In this document: one piece after another, positions 26,289 through 34,545 of the stretch | Numbering within the stretch: position 1 is the stretch's first letter | How the letters are laid out: every line of letters starts with the position of its first letter | DNA from: an uncultured Gammaproteobacteria bacterium | GTDB lineage: Bacteria > Pseudomonadota > Gammaproteobacteria > Steroidobacterales > XN24 | Reading direction: 5' to 3' | Assembly (NCBI GenBank): GCA_937924335.1 | Contig: CALDWW010000047.1 | Span: 1 to 58,258, forward strand | DNA length: 58,258 nucleotides | The notes under the pieces: model-generated | Database searches by the model: none | The model's input: the letters and a program-made list of their open reading frames with translations, nothing else | What the model was told of the DNA's origin: nothing | Position numbers and translations under genes: made by a program

Positions 26289-26726
26289 GTGAAACGCGTG
26301 CGGCGATCGGCGCTCGTGCCCTTCCCGGCGTCGGCGATGTACGACCTGGTCAATGACGTTCCCGCCTACCCGGATTTCCTTCCCTGGTGCAGATCCAGCG
26401 CGGTCAATGTACAGCGCGACGACTTCATGGAGGCCCGCCTCGAACTCGTCAAGGGTGCCATGTCCAGGACTTTCACGACGCGCAATCAACTGGACCCGGG
26501 GCGACGCATCGAGATTGGCCTCTTGGAGGGGCCCTTCAGCCACCTGCACGGTCTCTGGCAGTTCGACGGATTCGATGATCGCGGCAGCGAAGTGTCGTTG
26601 CGGATGGAGTTCGAGTTCCGCAATCCTGTGACGGGCGTACTATTCGGTCCCATGTTCGAAGACATCGCCAATTCGCTGGTGGATGCGTTCACCCGAAGAG
26701 CCAGAGACGTCTATGGAGAAAGCTGA
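26289..26726 (+). CDS. ratA: RatA/COQ10-type START-domain protein
   Basis: A 145-residue SRPBCC/START protein. It shows PFPASAMYDLVNDVPAYPDF and LPWC near the start, and a C-terminal amphipathic helix with FGPMFEDIANSLVDAFTRRA. E. coli RatA is described as a toxin that blocks 70S assembly; related COQ10 proteins bind ubiquinone, so the true role may be quinone-related. The GTG at 26289 gives the normal length and lies 4 bp after the transporter stop. Its end overlaps rnfH by 14 bp, the usual ratA-rnfH pair. Confidence 0.88.
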   Translation: MKRVRRSALVPFPASAMYDLVNDVPAYPDFLPWCRSSAVNVQRDDFMEARLELVKGAMSRTFTTRNQLDPGRRIEIGLLEGPFSHLHGLWQFDGFDDRGSEVSLRMEFEFRNPVTGVLFGPMFEDIANSLVDAFTRRARDVYGES

Positions 26727-27036
26727 ATTCCTGGCGGTGGAGGTGGCCTATGCGACACCCGAGCAGCAGTTGATAGTACCGGTGGAGGTCCCCCTCGGCA
26801 CCACGGCCGCGGAAGCCGTACGACTCTCGGGCATCGAGGAGCACTTCCCGGAGATCGATCTCGAGCTGAATCGGATCGGTATCTTCGGCAAGAAGATCAA
26901 GGGGGATAGGGAACTGCTGGCCGGCGACCGTGTAGAGATCTATCGGCCTCTGAAAGCTGACCCGAAGGTAGTGCGGCGGGAACTGGCGAAGCTCGGCAAG
27001 ACGATGGGGCGGAACAAGGCGGATCCCGGCGGTTAG
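26713..27036 (+). CDS. rnfH: RnfH-family protein (RatB)
   Basis: A 107-residue ubiquitin-like-fold protein. VEVAYATPEQQLIVPVEVP at the N-terminus, IGIFGKKIKGDRELLAGDRV and EIYRPLKADPKVVRREL are the family blocks. ATG 26713 lies inside the 3' end of ratA. RnfH accompanies ratA in many gammaproteobacteria; it has been linked by name to the Rnf complex, but its role is unresolved. Its 3' end overlaps the convergent bamE by 4 bp. Confidence 0.88.
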   Translation: MEKAEFLAVEVAYATPEQQLIVPVEVPLGTTAAEAVRLSGIEEHFPEIDLELNRIGIFGKKIKGDRELLAGDRVEIYRPLKADPKVVRRELAKLGKTMGRNKADPGG

Positions 27037-27413
27037 CTGATTTCGAGCTCTGCCGCTCCCAGCCGCTTTTCGACCCGCGTTGTCTCTTCACCCTCGAAGA
27101 ATACGATGAAGTGGCGACGGTAGATCTCACCGGTGCGCCCGATCTTCAGGTAATAGTAGTAGTCCCACCGATCGGAGTTAAACAGGTCCGCGACCATGGG
27201 CGTGCCCAGCAGGAAGCGTACCTGGCTGCGGGTCATGCCCGGCTCGATCATGTCGATCTCGTCTTCTTCCAGGAAATTGCCCTGCTGGATGTTGATCTTG
27301 TAGGGTTTGAGACTGAAGTTTCGCATGCGTGCGCAGCCCGACAGGCTGGCAAGCAGGCATGCCAGGGCGACGATCAGCGTCAGAGTCCGGATTATATTCG
27401 AGGTCGATGTCAT
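27033..27413 (-). CDS. bamE: Outer membrane assembly lipoprotein BamE
   Basis: A 126-residue lipoprotein, part of the BAM complex that folds outer-membrane beta-barrels. The signal peptide ends LLASLSGC, with lipidated Cys27. Conserved BamE blocks follow: INIQQGNFL, MIEPGMTRSQVRFLLGTP and WDYYYYLK. The ATG at 27413 is the only good start. It is divergent from fur, an arrangement common in gammaproteobacteria, and shares an 80-bp intergenic region with it. Confidence 0.95.
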   Translation of the reverse strand: MTSTSNIIRTLTLIVALACLLASLSGCARMRNFSLKPYKINIQQGNFLEEDEIDMIEPGMTRSQVRFLLGTPMVADLFNSDRWDYYYYLKIGRTGEIYRRHFIVFFEGEETTRVEKRLGAAELEIS

Positions 27414-27464
27414 CAGCAGTGGTGGCCGGCGAGGAACTCCGTAATAATAACAGGAAGCACGAGT

Positions 27465-27475
27465 CAGAATAATTC
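27465..27475. promoter_or_regulatory. Small palindrome between bamE and fur
   Basis: AGAATAATTCT is a perfect inverted repeat around a central A, 18 bp before the fur ATG in the shared bamE/fur upstream region. It is only loosely like a Fur-box half, so it may be an operator or chance. Confidence 0.25.
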
Positions 27476-27493
27476 TCGCTTACTCTCGAAAGG

Positions 27494-27931
27494 ATGTCAG
27501 TGGAAAGCAAAGATCTCAGGAAAGTCGGTCTCAAGGTGACCCTGCCGCGGGTCAAGATTCTCGACATCCTGGAAAACAACACCGACCTGCACATGACCGC
27601 CGAGGAAGTGTACCGGTCGCTTCTGGAGTCGGGCGAGGACATCGGGCTGGCGACCGTCTACCGGGTGTTGACGCAGTTCGAGGCGGCCGGTCTGGTCAAG
27701 CGGCATAACTTCGAGGGCGGCAGTGCGGTATTCGAACTGGATGACGGGGGTCATCACGACCACATCGTGTGCCTGGAGTGCGGACGGGTGGAGGAGTTCG
27801 TCGACGAGGTCATAGAAGATCGGCAGAAGGCGATTGCCGATAACCTCGGGTACAAGATCTCCGACCACTCCCTGATCCTGTACGGATCCTGTGCGCGACA
27901 CGAATGTCCCCACAAGGAGGGTGACGACTAA
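27494..27931 (+). CDS. fur: Ferric uptake regulator
   Basis: A 145-residue Fur protein, the Fe2+-dependent repressor of iron uptake genes. The winged-helix half (about 1-82) includes GLKVTLPRVKILDIL and GLATVYRVLTQFEAAGLV. The dimer/metal half includes GGHHDHIVCLECGRVEEF, with a C-x-x-C zinc pair, and ends CARHECPH. Metal-site His and Cys residues are intact. ATG 27494 has AAAGG directly upstream. It is convergent with recN (4-bp overlap). Confidence 0.96.
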   Translation: MSVESKDLRKVGLKVTLPRVKILDILENNTDLHMTAEEVYRSLLESGEDIGLATVYRVLTQFEAAGLVKRHNFEGGSAVFELDDGGHHDHIVCLECGRVEEFVDEVIEDRQKAIADNLGYKISDHSLILYGSCARHECPHKEGDD

Positions 27932-29607
27932 CCGCTTCTGCACGCGGTGGCGATCATCTCTTCTGCGTGACGACGGCTGGTCGCCGTGATCTTCACACCG
28001 CCCAACATTCGGGCCAGTTCCTCTACACGCTCGTCAGGTCCAAGAGCCGTCAGCGTCGTTCGGGTCCTCTGTCCATCAGTCAGCTTGGCCACGCGGACGT
28101 GCTGGTGACTCTGACTGGCAACCTGCGGCAGATGGGTGACGCACAGGGCCTGCCGTCCCTCGCCAAGTTGCCTCAATCTGCGGCCGACGATCTCGGCGGT
28201 CGCGCCGCCGACACCGGCATCCACCTCGTCGAAAACCAGGCACGGGTGTTGCGAAGATGTGGAAGCAGTGACCTGGACGGCCAGGCTGATCCGTGAAAGC
28301 TCGCCGCCGGAAGCCACCTTGGCAAGTGACGCCGGCGGCTGGCCGGGATTGGCCGAAACCAGGAACTGGATATTATCCAGCCCGTGGCGGGATAGCGCAC
28401 CGTCCTCCAGCGTCTCGACCTCGACCTCGAAGCAGCCTCCGGGCATCCCCAGTTGATGCAGGGCGGCAGTGATGGCCTCGGACAGTTTTACAGCGGCCGC
28501 CTGCCTGCTGCAGGTCAGCTTCTGACAAGCCTCGAGACAGGCCTGTTTTGCGCTGGCCAGGGCCGTCTCGAGCGCTTCCAGAGTGAGGCCTTGTTGCTCG
28601 AGTTTGTCCAGTTCGGCCTGCAGTGACGCCAGTCGGGCGCCGAGCAGCGCAGGCTCGACCTGGTGTTTCCTGGACAGCTCCCGTACCACGTCGAGGCGCG
28701 CGGCGATCTGTTCCTGGCGTTGTGGGTCAATCTCAAGATCAGCAAGGTAACGCCGGAGATCTTCGGCCGCTTCTGTCGCCTGGATCTCGGCCTCATGGAT
28801 CAGGCATCGTGCATCATCCAGGGTGGCGTCGAGGTCGAGGACTGACTCGAGCGCCTGCCGCGCCTGAGCCAGTCGCTGCTGCGCCGAGCCGTTGTCGTCT
28901 TCGTAGACGAGGCGCTGAGCGCTCTCGGCCGCACCGGCCAGCTTCTCGACGTGACTGAGCTTGAGATGTTCGCTCTCCAGACGCTCGAGTTCCCCTTCCT
29001 CCAGAGCCAGGGACTCGAGTTCCCGGACCTGGTAGCGCAACAGATCCAGTCGGTTGTCGCGATCATCCTGTGCGGCCTGTAGTGCCTCCAGCCCCCGACG
29101 TTGACTTTCCCACTCTCCGAAGCTGTCGCTGACCTCGGCAACCAGCTCGTCGTGACCTGCGAAACTATCAAGCAGATCGCGCTGCACCGGGCGTCGGGTC
29201 AGGGTCTGGTGCTCGTGCTGGCCGTGGATCTCGACCAGCATTTCACCAAGCGACCTGAGCGCCTGCAGGGTGACGGGGCCACCGTTGACATAGGCTCGGG
29301 AGCGGCCCTCGCGACTGATCACTCTTCTCAGGACGCACTCGCCGTCCGCATCCATCTCCTGATCTTCCAGCCAGCGGCAGGCCTCTGGTCGGTCGGACAG
29401 CTCGAATGTCGCGGTGATCTCCGCGCGTTCGGCCCCATGGCGGACGGCGCTCGCATCGGCCCGGTCGCCCAGGACCAGGCCCAGAGCGTCAACGAGGATG
29501 GACTTGCCGGCGCCGGTCTCGCCCGTCAGGACAGTCAGACCGCCGCCGAGTTCAAGATCGACCTCGTCGATGATGGCGTAATTTCGGACGCGTATGTGAA
29601 GCAGCAT
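27928..29607 (-). CDS. recN: DNA repair protein RecN
   Basis: A 559-residue SMC-like ATPase for double-strand-break repair. MLLHIRVRNYAIIDEVDLEL opens the protein and the Walker A is GETGAGKS (near residue 33). Long coiled coils (about 155-350) flank a hinge-like centre. The signature LAKVASGGELSRISLA and Walker B CLVFDEVDAGVGG lie in the C-terminal half. ATG 29607 starts 9 bp after the nadK stop, so nadK-recN form an operon. The last four bases overlap the convergent fur. Confidence 0.96.
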   Translation of the reverse strand: MLLHIRVRNYAIIDEVDLELGGGLTVLTGETGAGKSILVDALGLVLGDRADASAVRHGAERAEITATFELSDRPEACRWLEDQEMDADGECVLRRVISREGRSRAYVNGGPVTLQALRSLGEMLVEIHGQHEHQTLTRRPVQRDLLDSFAGHDELVAEVSDSFGEWESQRRGLEALQAAQDDRDNRLDLLRYQVRELESLALEEGELERLESEHLKLSHVEKLAGAAESAQRLVYEDDNGSAQQRLAQARQALESVLDLDATLDDARCLIHEAEIQATEAAEDLRRYLADLEIDPQRQEQIAARLDVVRELSRKHQVEPALLGARLASLQAELDKLEQQGLTLEALETALASAKQACLEACQKLTCSRQAAAVKLSEAITAALHQLGMPGGCFEVEVETLEDGALSRHGLDNIQFLVSANPGQPPASLAKVASGGELSRISLAVQVTASTSSQHPCLVFDEVDAGVGGATAEIVGRRLRQLGEGRQALCVTHLPQVASQSHQHVRVAKLTDGQRTRTTLTALGPDERVEELARMLGGVKITATSRRHAEEMIATACRSG

Positions 29608-29616
29608 CTGCCCGGC

Positions 29617-30519
29617 TCAGTCGCCTTCCCACGGGCCCGCGTTACGCGTGTTTCTGCCCCAGTGCAGCTTGGAGCGCAGAATGCGGAAGTAGTCATGGCT
29701 CATGGGATGGATGAGATTGGTGACACAGTCGGCCCTGCGCACAATCAGGCGCGCGGAGGGCGAGAGTTCACCCAGCAGGTGTCCATCACAGGTGACCTCC
29801 GACCGCGTGTCTTCGCGCTCCAGCACCCGGACCTCGATCTCCCGGTCGGCTCCCACGACCAGCGGACGGTCGCTCAGGGTATGCGGACAGATAGGCACCA
29901 TCACCAGCGAGTCGATCCCCGGGTGCATGATGGGACCGCCACCGGAGAGTGCGTAGGCGGTCGAGCCGGTCGGGGTGGCGACGATGAGCCCGTCGCCACC
30001 GTGTGTGTTGACGAGTCTGCCGTCGATCCAGGTCTGGAAGTCGATCATACGGCCGGTGTCACGCTTCTGCAGGACGACGTCGTTCAGGGCGATGTCACTG
30101 ACCTCGCCGTCCGGCGTCTCCAGCCGGGCGTCCAGCATGATTCTCTTCTCTTTCGAGTAGCGACCATTGAGGATTTCGTCAACTGTCTCGAGCATGTCTT
30201 CGGTACCGACGTCGGCGAGGAAGCCCAGTCGTCCTCGATTGATACCGAGCAATGGCACGCCGACTTCGGCCACGAGCCTGGCCGCATACAGCATCGTGCC
30301 GTCGCCGCCGATGGCGACCATCAGGTCGGGCCCGTGGACGGGCGACTCCCATGCCTCATGTTCCATGCCGCGGATCTCGAAGGCATCGGCGATGGAAGGG
30401 TCAGTCAGAACACGGCAGCCACGCCCCTGTAGATGCGCGGCCATGGCCCGCAGCGAATGTGCGACCTTGTCGTCCTGCCGTTTCCCGGTCAGGGCTATGG
30501 TTTCGAAGCTGAGTGTCAT
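29617..30519 (-). CDS. nadK: NAD kinase
   Basis: A 300-residue ATP-NAD kinase that makes NADP. The GGDGTML motif (near residue 66) binds ATP, LNDVVLQK and VATPTGSTAYALSGGGPIM are the NAD-site blocks, and ICPHTLSDRPLVV is conserved. ATG 30519 gives the family length; sequence before it is not NadK-like. It is the first gene of the nadK-recN pair and divergent from hrcA, a common arrangement. The 175-bp nadK/hrcA gap is likely a two-way promoter region. Confidence 0.96.
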   Translation of the reverse strand: MTLSFETIALTGKRQDDKVAHSLRAMAAHLQGRGCRVLTDPSIADAFEIRGMEHEAWESPVHGPDLMVAIGGDGTMLYAARLVAEVGVPLLGINRGRLGFLADVGTEDMLETVDEILNGRYSKEKRIMLDARLETPDGEVSDIALNDVVLQKRDTGRMIDFQTWIDGRLVNTHGGDGLIVATPTGSTAYALSGGGPIMHPGIDSLVMVPICPHTLSDRPLVVGADREIEVRVLEREDTRSEVTCDGHLLGELSPSARLIVRRADCVTNLIHPMSHDYFRILRSKLHWGRNTRNAGPWEGD

Positions 30520-30628
30520 GATCACTTCACCGTTTGGACAGCATTTTGGCCGAGCCGCCGTAAAAAGGACAGGCCGCTGAAGTGGCACGGCCTCCGGCTC
30601 ATGGTCGGGGGCTCACGGTCGAGGCTGC

Positions 30629-30655
30629 TTGACACTCTCGGACGGGCCTTGCTAG
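30629..30655 (+). promoter_or_regulatory. -35-like TTGACA with degenerate CIRCE-like spacing upstream of hrcA
   Basis: TTGACA at 30629-30634 lies 60 bp before the hrcA start. TTGACACTC, nine bases, then CCTTGCTAG keeps the N9 spacing of CIRCE (TTAGCACTC-N9-GAGTGCTAA) and matches it at 7/9 and 5/9 positions. The right half breaks the palindrome, and the -10 region is poor, so both readings are weak. Confidence 0.25.
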
Positions 30656-30694
30656 CGTCCCGTCTATCAAGATGTGTGCAAGTCCGAATCCCTT

Positions 30695-31756
30695 ATGACC
30701 GACGGCCGCGGTCACTACGAAGAGCTTTCCGATCGAGCCAGGCACCTGTTGCGGGTGCTGGTCGACCGCTATGTCCGCGAGGGCCATCCGGTAGGCTCAC
30801 GGACGCTGTCGAAGGAATCAGGCCTGGAGCTGTCTCCGGCTACAATCCGCAACGTCATGTCGGACCTCGAGGAGCTGGGGTACATCGGGTCGCCACACAC
30901 ATCCGCCGGGCGCATCCCGACCGCAAAGGGTTACCGCTTCTTCGTCGATACCATGGTCAACCTCCAGTCGCTGAGCGAGGGTGAGATCCGCGAACTCCAG
31001 GATCGGCTGGCCAGGAGGGCCGGCTCGGGCAGGCAGTTAGTTGAGACGGCGTCGAATCTACTCTCCGGTCTTACCCACATGGCGGGGGTCGTGACGGTGC
31101 CCAGGCAGGTCGTGGGTTCGTTGCGGCAGATCGAGTTTCTGCCCCTGTCCGATCGACGGGTGCTGGCGATACTCGTCGTCAACGACACCCAGGTCAGGAA
31201 TCGAGTGCTCAATGTTGACCGGGACTACACGGCGGATGAGCTCAAGCGGGTCTCCAATTACCTGACCGAGCAGTTTTCGGGCAAGACAATCGCGAGCGTG
31301 CGTGAAACCATCGTGAGCGAGATGCAGCGGACGCGGGAAAGCATGGACCAGCTGATGGCCGATGCGATCGGGATAGCGCGGCATATTTTCGCGGAGGACA
31401 GTAGCGGCGACGGCGGATACTACCTGGCGGGCGAGACCAACTTGATGGACTTCGACGAGCTCTCGAACGTGGATAAACTCCGGGAACTGTTCGAGGCTTT
31501 CGGACGCAAGCGGGACATCCTGCACCTGCTCGACAGGGCCATGGTCTCCGCGGATCTGCAGATTTTTATAGGCGGAGAGTCTGGCTACCAGATCCTCGAT
31601 GAATGCAGTGTCGTCGTATCGCCCTATACCGTCGACCAGGAGATCGTGGGGGTCCTCGGGGTCATCGGTCCGACCCGGATGGCATACGAGCGAGTCATAC
31701 CGATCGTCGACGTGACGGCGCGATTGCTGGGTTCGGCCTTGAAATCGGCGGATTAG
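30695..31756 (+). CDS. hrcA: Heat-inducible transcription repressor HrcA
   Basis: A 353-residue HrcA, which represses chaperone genes through CIRCE operators and is kept active by GroE. The N-terminal winged helix has LLRVLVDRYVREGHPVGSRT and SPATIRNVMSDLEELG. A GAF-like dimer domain (about residues 105-345) follows, with VGVLGVIGPTRMAY near its end. ATG 30695 fits family starts. It heads the grpE-dnaK-dnaJ block; no clear CIRCE lies in this block, so its targets may be elsewhere, for example groESL. Confidence 0.95.
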   Translation: MTDGRGHYEELSDRARHLLRVLVDRYVREGHPVGSRTLSKESGLELSPATIRNVMSDLEELGYIGSPHTSAGRIPTAKGYRFFVDTMVNLQSLSEGEIRELQDRLARRAGSGRQLVETASNLLSGLTHMAGVVTVPRQVVGSLRQIEFLPLSDRRVLAILVVNDTQVRNRVLNVDRDYTADELKRVSNYLTEQFSGKTIASVRETIVSEMQRTRESMDQLMADAIGIARHIFAEDSSGDGGYYLAGETNLMDFDELSNVDKLRELFEAFGRKRDILHLLDRAMVSADLQIFIGGESGYQILDECSVVVSPYTVDQEIVGVLGVIGPTRMAYERVIPIVDVTARLLGSALKSAD

Positions 31757-31765
31757 CCCCAAAAT
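31738..31765 (+). promoter_or_regulatory. Sigma32-like heat-shock promoter for grpE
   Basis: CTTGAAA (31738-31744), 12 bp, then CCCCAAAAT (31757-31765), a close match to the RpoH consensus CTTGAAA…CCCCATnT. It overlaps the hrcA stop, so start of transcription would be near 31770-31774. Confidence 0.75.
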
Positions 31766-31782
31766 CCGCGGCAGAGCCGCGG
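31766..31782 (+). other. Perfect 7-bp hairpin at the grpE transcript start
   Basis: CCGCGGC-AGA-GCCGCGG, immediately after the sigma32-like -10. It would be at the very 5' end of the grpE leader or within the hrcA 3' UTR. No T-tract follows. Confidence 0.5.
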
Positions 31783-31798
31783 TTCACAAGAATTTTCG

Positions 31799-31826
31799 CG
31801 GTCCGGCCTCTTGCCGGGCCGTTTTT
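31799..31826 (+). terminator. Terminator-like hairpin in the hrcA-grpE gap
   Basis: A 9-bp stem CGGTCCGGC/GCCGGGCCG with one G-U pair and loop CTCTT is followed by five T's (31822-31826). It ends 20 bp before the grpE ATG and lies downstream of the sigma32-like promoter, so it could act as an attenuator rather than only ending hrcA transcripts. Confidence 0.75.
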
Positions 31827-31846
31827 GATCTATCTGGAGAAGACCG

Positions 31847-32440
31847 ATGAACGAGCAGAAGGACCGGGTGCCCGAGGAGGAACTCGAGCCGGGCGTTAGC
31901 GCCAGTCCCGACGGGAGCCCAGCCGAGACTGAATCGACCGGGCAGGAGCCGACCGATCCGGTCGTGATGCTGGAGACCGCTCTGCAGGCGGCCGAGGCCG
32001 CTCGCGAACAACAGCTGCGTCTGGCTGCCGAACTGGAAAACGTCCGGCGCCGAGCCGCTCGGGACGTGGAAAGAGCCCACAAGTACGGCGTTGAACGCTT
32101 CGCGGCCGAACTGCTGTCGGTCAAGGACAGTATGGAGATGGGCCTGCAGTCGGCCACAGAGGCCGACTCGGGAGCCGCCCCGGCAGTTGTCCAGGGCTTC
32201 GAGGCCACGCTCAAACTCCTTGACCAGTGCCTGGCCAAATTCGGCATCACATTGGTCGACCCCGATGGCGAGGCCTTCGATCCGGAATTCCATGAGGCCA
32301 TGGCGGCACAGCCATCGGCCGACCAGGAGCCCGGCACAGTGCTGCTGGTAGTGCAGAAGGGCTATCGGATCCATGAACGCCTGCTGCGACCGGCCCGTGT
32401 CATCGTTTCGCGCGCGGCGGAGGGCGAGGAACGCCCTTGA
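31847..32440 (+). CDS. grpE: Nucleotide exchange factor GrpE
   Basis: A 197-residue GrpE, the ADP-release factor and thermosensor of DnaK. An acidic disordered start (about 1-45) is followed by a long helix (about 45-95, LRLAAELENVRRRAARD). The compact beta domain contains LLDQCLAKFGITLVDPDGEAF and PGTVLLVVQKGYRIHERLLR. ATG 31847 follows a GGAGA site. It lies 90 bp after hrcA and is followed by dnaK, matching the usual order. Confidence 0.95.
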   Translation: MNEQKDRVPEEELEPGVSASPDGSPAETESTGQEPTDPVVMLETALQAAEAAREQQLRLAAELENVRRRAARDVERAHKYGVERFAAELLSVKDSMEMGLQSATEADSGAAPAVVQGFEATLKLLDQCLAKFGITLVDPDGEAFDPEFHEAMAAQPSADQEPGTVLLVVQKGYRIHERLLRPARVIVSRAAEGEERP

Positions 32441-32466
32441 TATAGGGCGGGGCCAACCCCATAAAT
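32436..32466 (+). promoter_or_regulatory. Sigma32-like promoter for dnaK
   Basis: CTTGAT (32436-32441), 15 bp, then CCCCATAAAT (32457-32466). It closely resembles the E. coli dnaK P1 heat-shock promoter (CTTGAT…CCCCATTTA). It overlaps the grpE stop and lies 57 bp before the dnaK ATG. Confidence 0.8.
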
Positions 32467-32522
32467 CGCCTAAGTAAAGAATTCAGCCACTTTCATAACG
32501 TGAATTTTTGGAGAACCATCCC

Positions 32523-34448
32523 ATGGGCAAGGTAATCGGTATTGACCTGGGCACCACGAACTCGTGTGTCGCCATAATGGAAGGCAAGACTGCAAAGGTC
32601 ATCGAGAACAGCGAGGGTGATCGCACGACGCCGTCAGTCGTCGCGTTCACCAAAGACGGAGAAGTCCTGGTCGGTCAGCCGGCCAAGCGCCAGGCGGTCA
32701 CGAATCCGACCAATACGCTGTTCGCAGTGAAGCGTCTGATCGGCCGCCGTTACAGCGATGAGGTCGTCAGTCGCGACAAGGATATGGTGCCCTACCAGAT
32801 CGTCGAGGCCGAGAACGGCGATGCCTGGGTCGAGGCGCACGGCAAGAAAATGGCCCCACCGGAAGTCTCGGCGCGGGTCCTGATGAAGATGAAGAAGACG
32901 GCGGAAGACTACCTCGGCGAGGAAGTCACCGAGGCGGTCATCACCGTGCCGGCCTACTTCAACGATTCCCAGCGACAGGCCACCAAGGACGCCGGCAAGA
33001 TTGCCGGGCTGACGGTCAAGCGCATCATCAATGAGCCGACTGCCGCTGCGCTGGCCTACGGGCTGGACAAACAACGTGGTGACCGCAAGATCGCGGTCTA
33101 CGATCTCGGGGGCGGTACGTTCGATATCTCGATCATCGAGATCGCGTCGGTGGACGACGAGCATCAGTTCGAGGTGCTGGCCACCAACGGCGATACTTTC
33201 CTGGGCGGCGAAGACTTCGATCTGCGTATTATCCAGTCCCTGGTCAAGGAGTTCGAGAAGGAGAGCGGCATCGACATCCGCAAGGATCCGCTTGCCATGC
33301 AGCGGCTCAAGGAAGCCGCCGAGAAGGCCAAGATCGAGCTGTCATCCGGCCAGCAGACGGAAGTCAATCTGCCGTATATCACGGCCGACGCCAGTGGCCC
33401 CAAACACCTCAATATCAAGCTGACCCGTGCCAAGCTGGAGTCGCTCGTCGAGGACCTGATCAAGAGAACGATCGAGCCTTGCCGGATCGCCCTGAAGGAT
33501 GCCGGTCTGTCGGTCAATGAGATCGATGACGTCATCCTCGTCGGTGGCCAGACCCGTATGCCCAAGGTGCAGGAGGCCGTGCGCGACTTTTTCGGCGAGG
33601 AACCGCGTAAGGATGTGAATCCCGACGAGGCGGTGGCCATCGGCGCCGCTGTCCAGGCGGGCGTCCTGTCGGGCGACGTAAAGGATGTGTTGCTTCTGGA
33701 TGTGACGCCCTTGTCCCTGGGTATCGAGACTCTCGGCAGCGTGATGACGAAGCTCATCGACAAGAATACGACGATCCCGACCAAGGCGAACCAGGTGTTT
33801 TCGACCGCGGACGATAACCAGACGGCCGTCACTATCCATGTCCTGCAGGGAGAGAGGGACCGGGCGCTCGACAACAAGTCGCTGGGCAGGTTCGACCTCG
33901 CTGACATTCCCCCGGCTCCGCGGGGTGTGCCGCAGGTCGAGGTCACCTTCGATATCGATGCGAACGGTATTCTCAACGTGTCCGCCAAGGACAAGGCGAC
34001 TGGCAAGGAACAGAACATTGTCATCAAGGCCTCGAGTGGCCTGAACGAAGATGAGATCGAGCGGATGGTCAAGGACGCCGAAGCTCATGCGGCCGAAGAC
34101 AAGAAGTTCCGCGAGACGGTCGAAGCCAGGAACCAGGCGGAAGCCCTGATCCACGCGTCGGAGAAGTCCCTGGAAGAACTTGGCGACAAGGTTCAGGCAG
34201 AGGAGCGTGCCAGCATCGAGTCGGCGATCTCCGACCTGAAGGAAGCCGTCAAGGGCGATGACAAGTCGACGATCGAGGCGAAATCCAAGGCATTGGGCGA
34301 GGCCTCGGCGATTCTGGCGCAGCGGGTCTATCAGGAACAGGCCGAGGCCCAGCAGCAGGCGGGACCTGAAGCCTCTGCCGAAGACTCGGCTCCGGCAGAG
34401 GATGTCGTCGACGCTGAATTTGAAGAGGTAAAGGAAGACGGCAAGTAG
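32523..34448 (+). CDS. dnaK: Molecular chaperone DnaK (Hsp70)
   Basis: A 641-residue Hsp70. The ATPase domain starts [19 protein letters not shown] and includes [20 protein letters not shown] and the phosphate loop [14 protein letters not shown]. The linker/substrate domain follows [17 protein letters not shown] (about residue 390 onward). A helical lid and an acidic tail end the protein. ATG 32523 has GGAG 10 bp upstream; the TTG at 32508 lies inside the ribosome site region. It works with GrpE (upstream) and DnaJ (downstream). Confidence 0.98.
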   Translation: MGKVIGIDLGTTNSCVAIMEGKTAKVIENSEGDRTTPSVVAFTKDGEVLVGQPAKRQAVTNPTNTLFAVKRLIGRRYSDEVVSRDKDMVPYQIVEAENGDAWVEAHGKKMAPPEVSARVLMKMKKTAEDYLGEEVTEAVITVPAYFNDSQRQATKDAGKIAGLTVKRIINEPTAAALAYGLDKQRGDRKIAVYDLGGGTFDISIIEIASVDDEHQFEVLATNGDTFLGGEDFDLRIIQSLVKEFEKESGIDIRKDPLAMQRLKEAAEKAKIELSSGQQTEVNLPYITADASGPKHLNIKLTRAKLESLVEDLIKRTIEPCRIALKDAGLSVNEIDDVILVGGQTRMPKVQEAVRDFFGEEPRKDVNPDEAVAIGAAVQAGVLSGDVKDVLLLDVTPLSLGIETLGSVMTKLIDKNTTIPTKANQVFSTADDNQTAVTIHVLQGERDRALDNKSLGRFDLADIPPAPRGVPQVEVTFDIDANGILNVSAKDKATGKEQNIVIKASSGLNEDEIERMVKDAEAHAAEDKKFRETVEARNQAEALIHASEKSLEELGDKVQAEERASIESAISDLKEAVKGDDKSTIEAKSKALGEASAILAQRVYQEQAEAQQQAGPEASAEDSAPAEDVVDAEFEEVKEDGK

Positions 34449-34460
34449 GCATCGCGAAGG

Positions 34461-34492
34461 AGCGGTGCGGGGTGGAAACGCTCCGCACCGCT
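34461..34492 (+). other. Hairpin in the dnaK-dnaJ gap
   Basis: A perfect 10-bp stem AGCGGTGCGG/CCGCACCGCT with a 12-nt loop. There is no T-tract, so it is more likely an mRNA-stability element or weak attenuator between dnaK and dnaJ than a full terminator. Confidence 0.55.
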
Positions 34493-34545
34493 TCGGCACA
34501 TCTGCAATAAGGCCGATCTGGTGACGGCCCCGGGGTCTTGGAAGA

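Noticed and set aside
27414..27493. Canonical Fur box upstream of fur
   Set aside because: No 19-bp GATAATGATAATCATTATC-like site is present; only a short AT palindrome is seen.
31766..31826. CIRCE element near grpE
   Set aside because: The inverted repeats here are GC stems without TTAGCACTC halves; they read as hairpins, not CIRCE.
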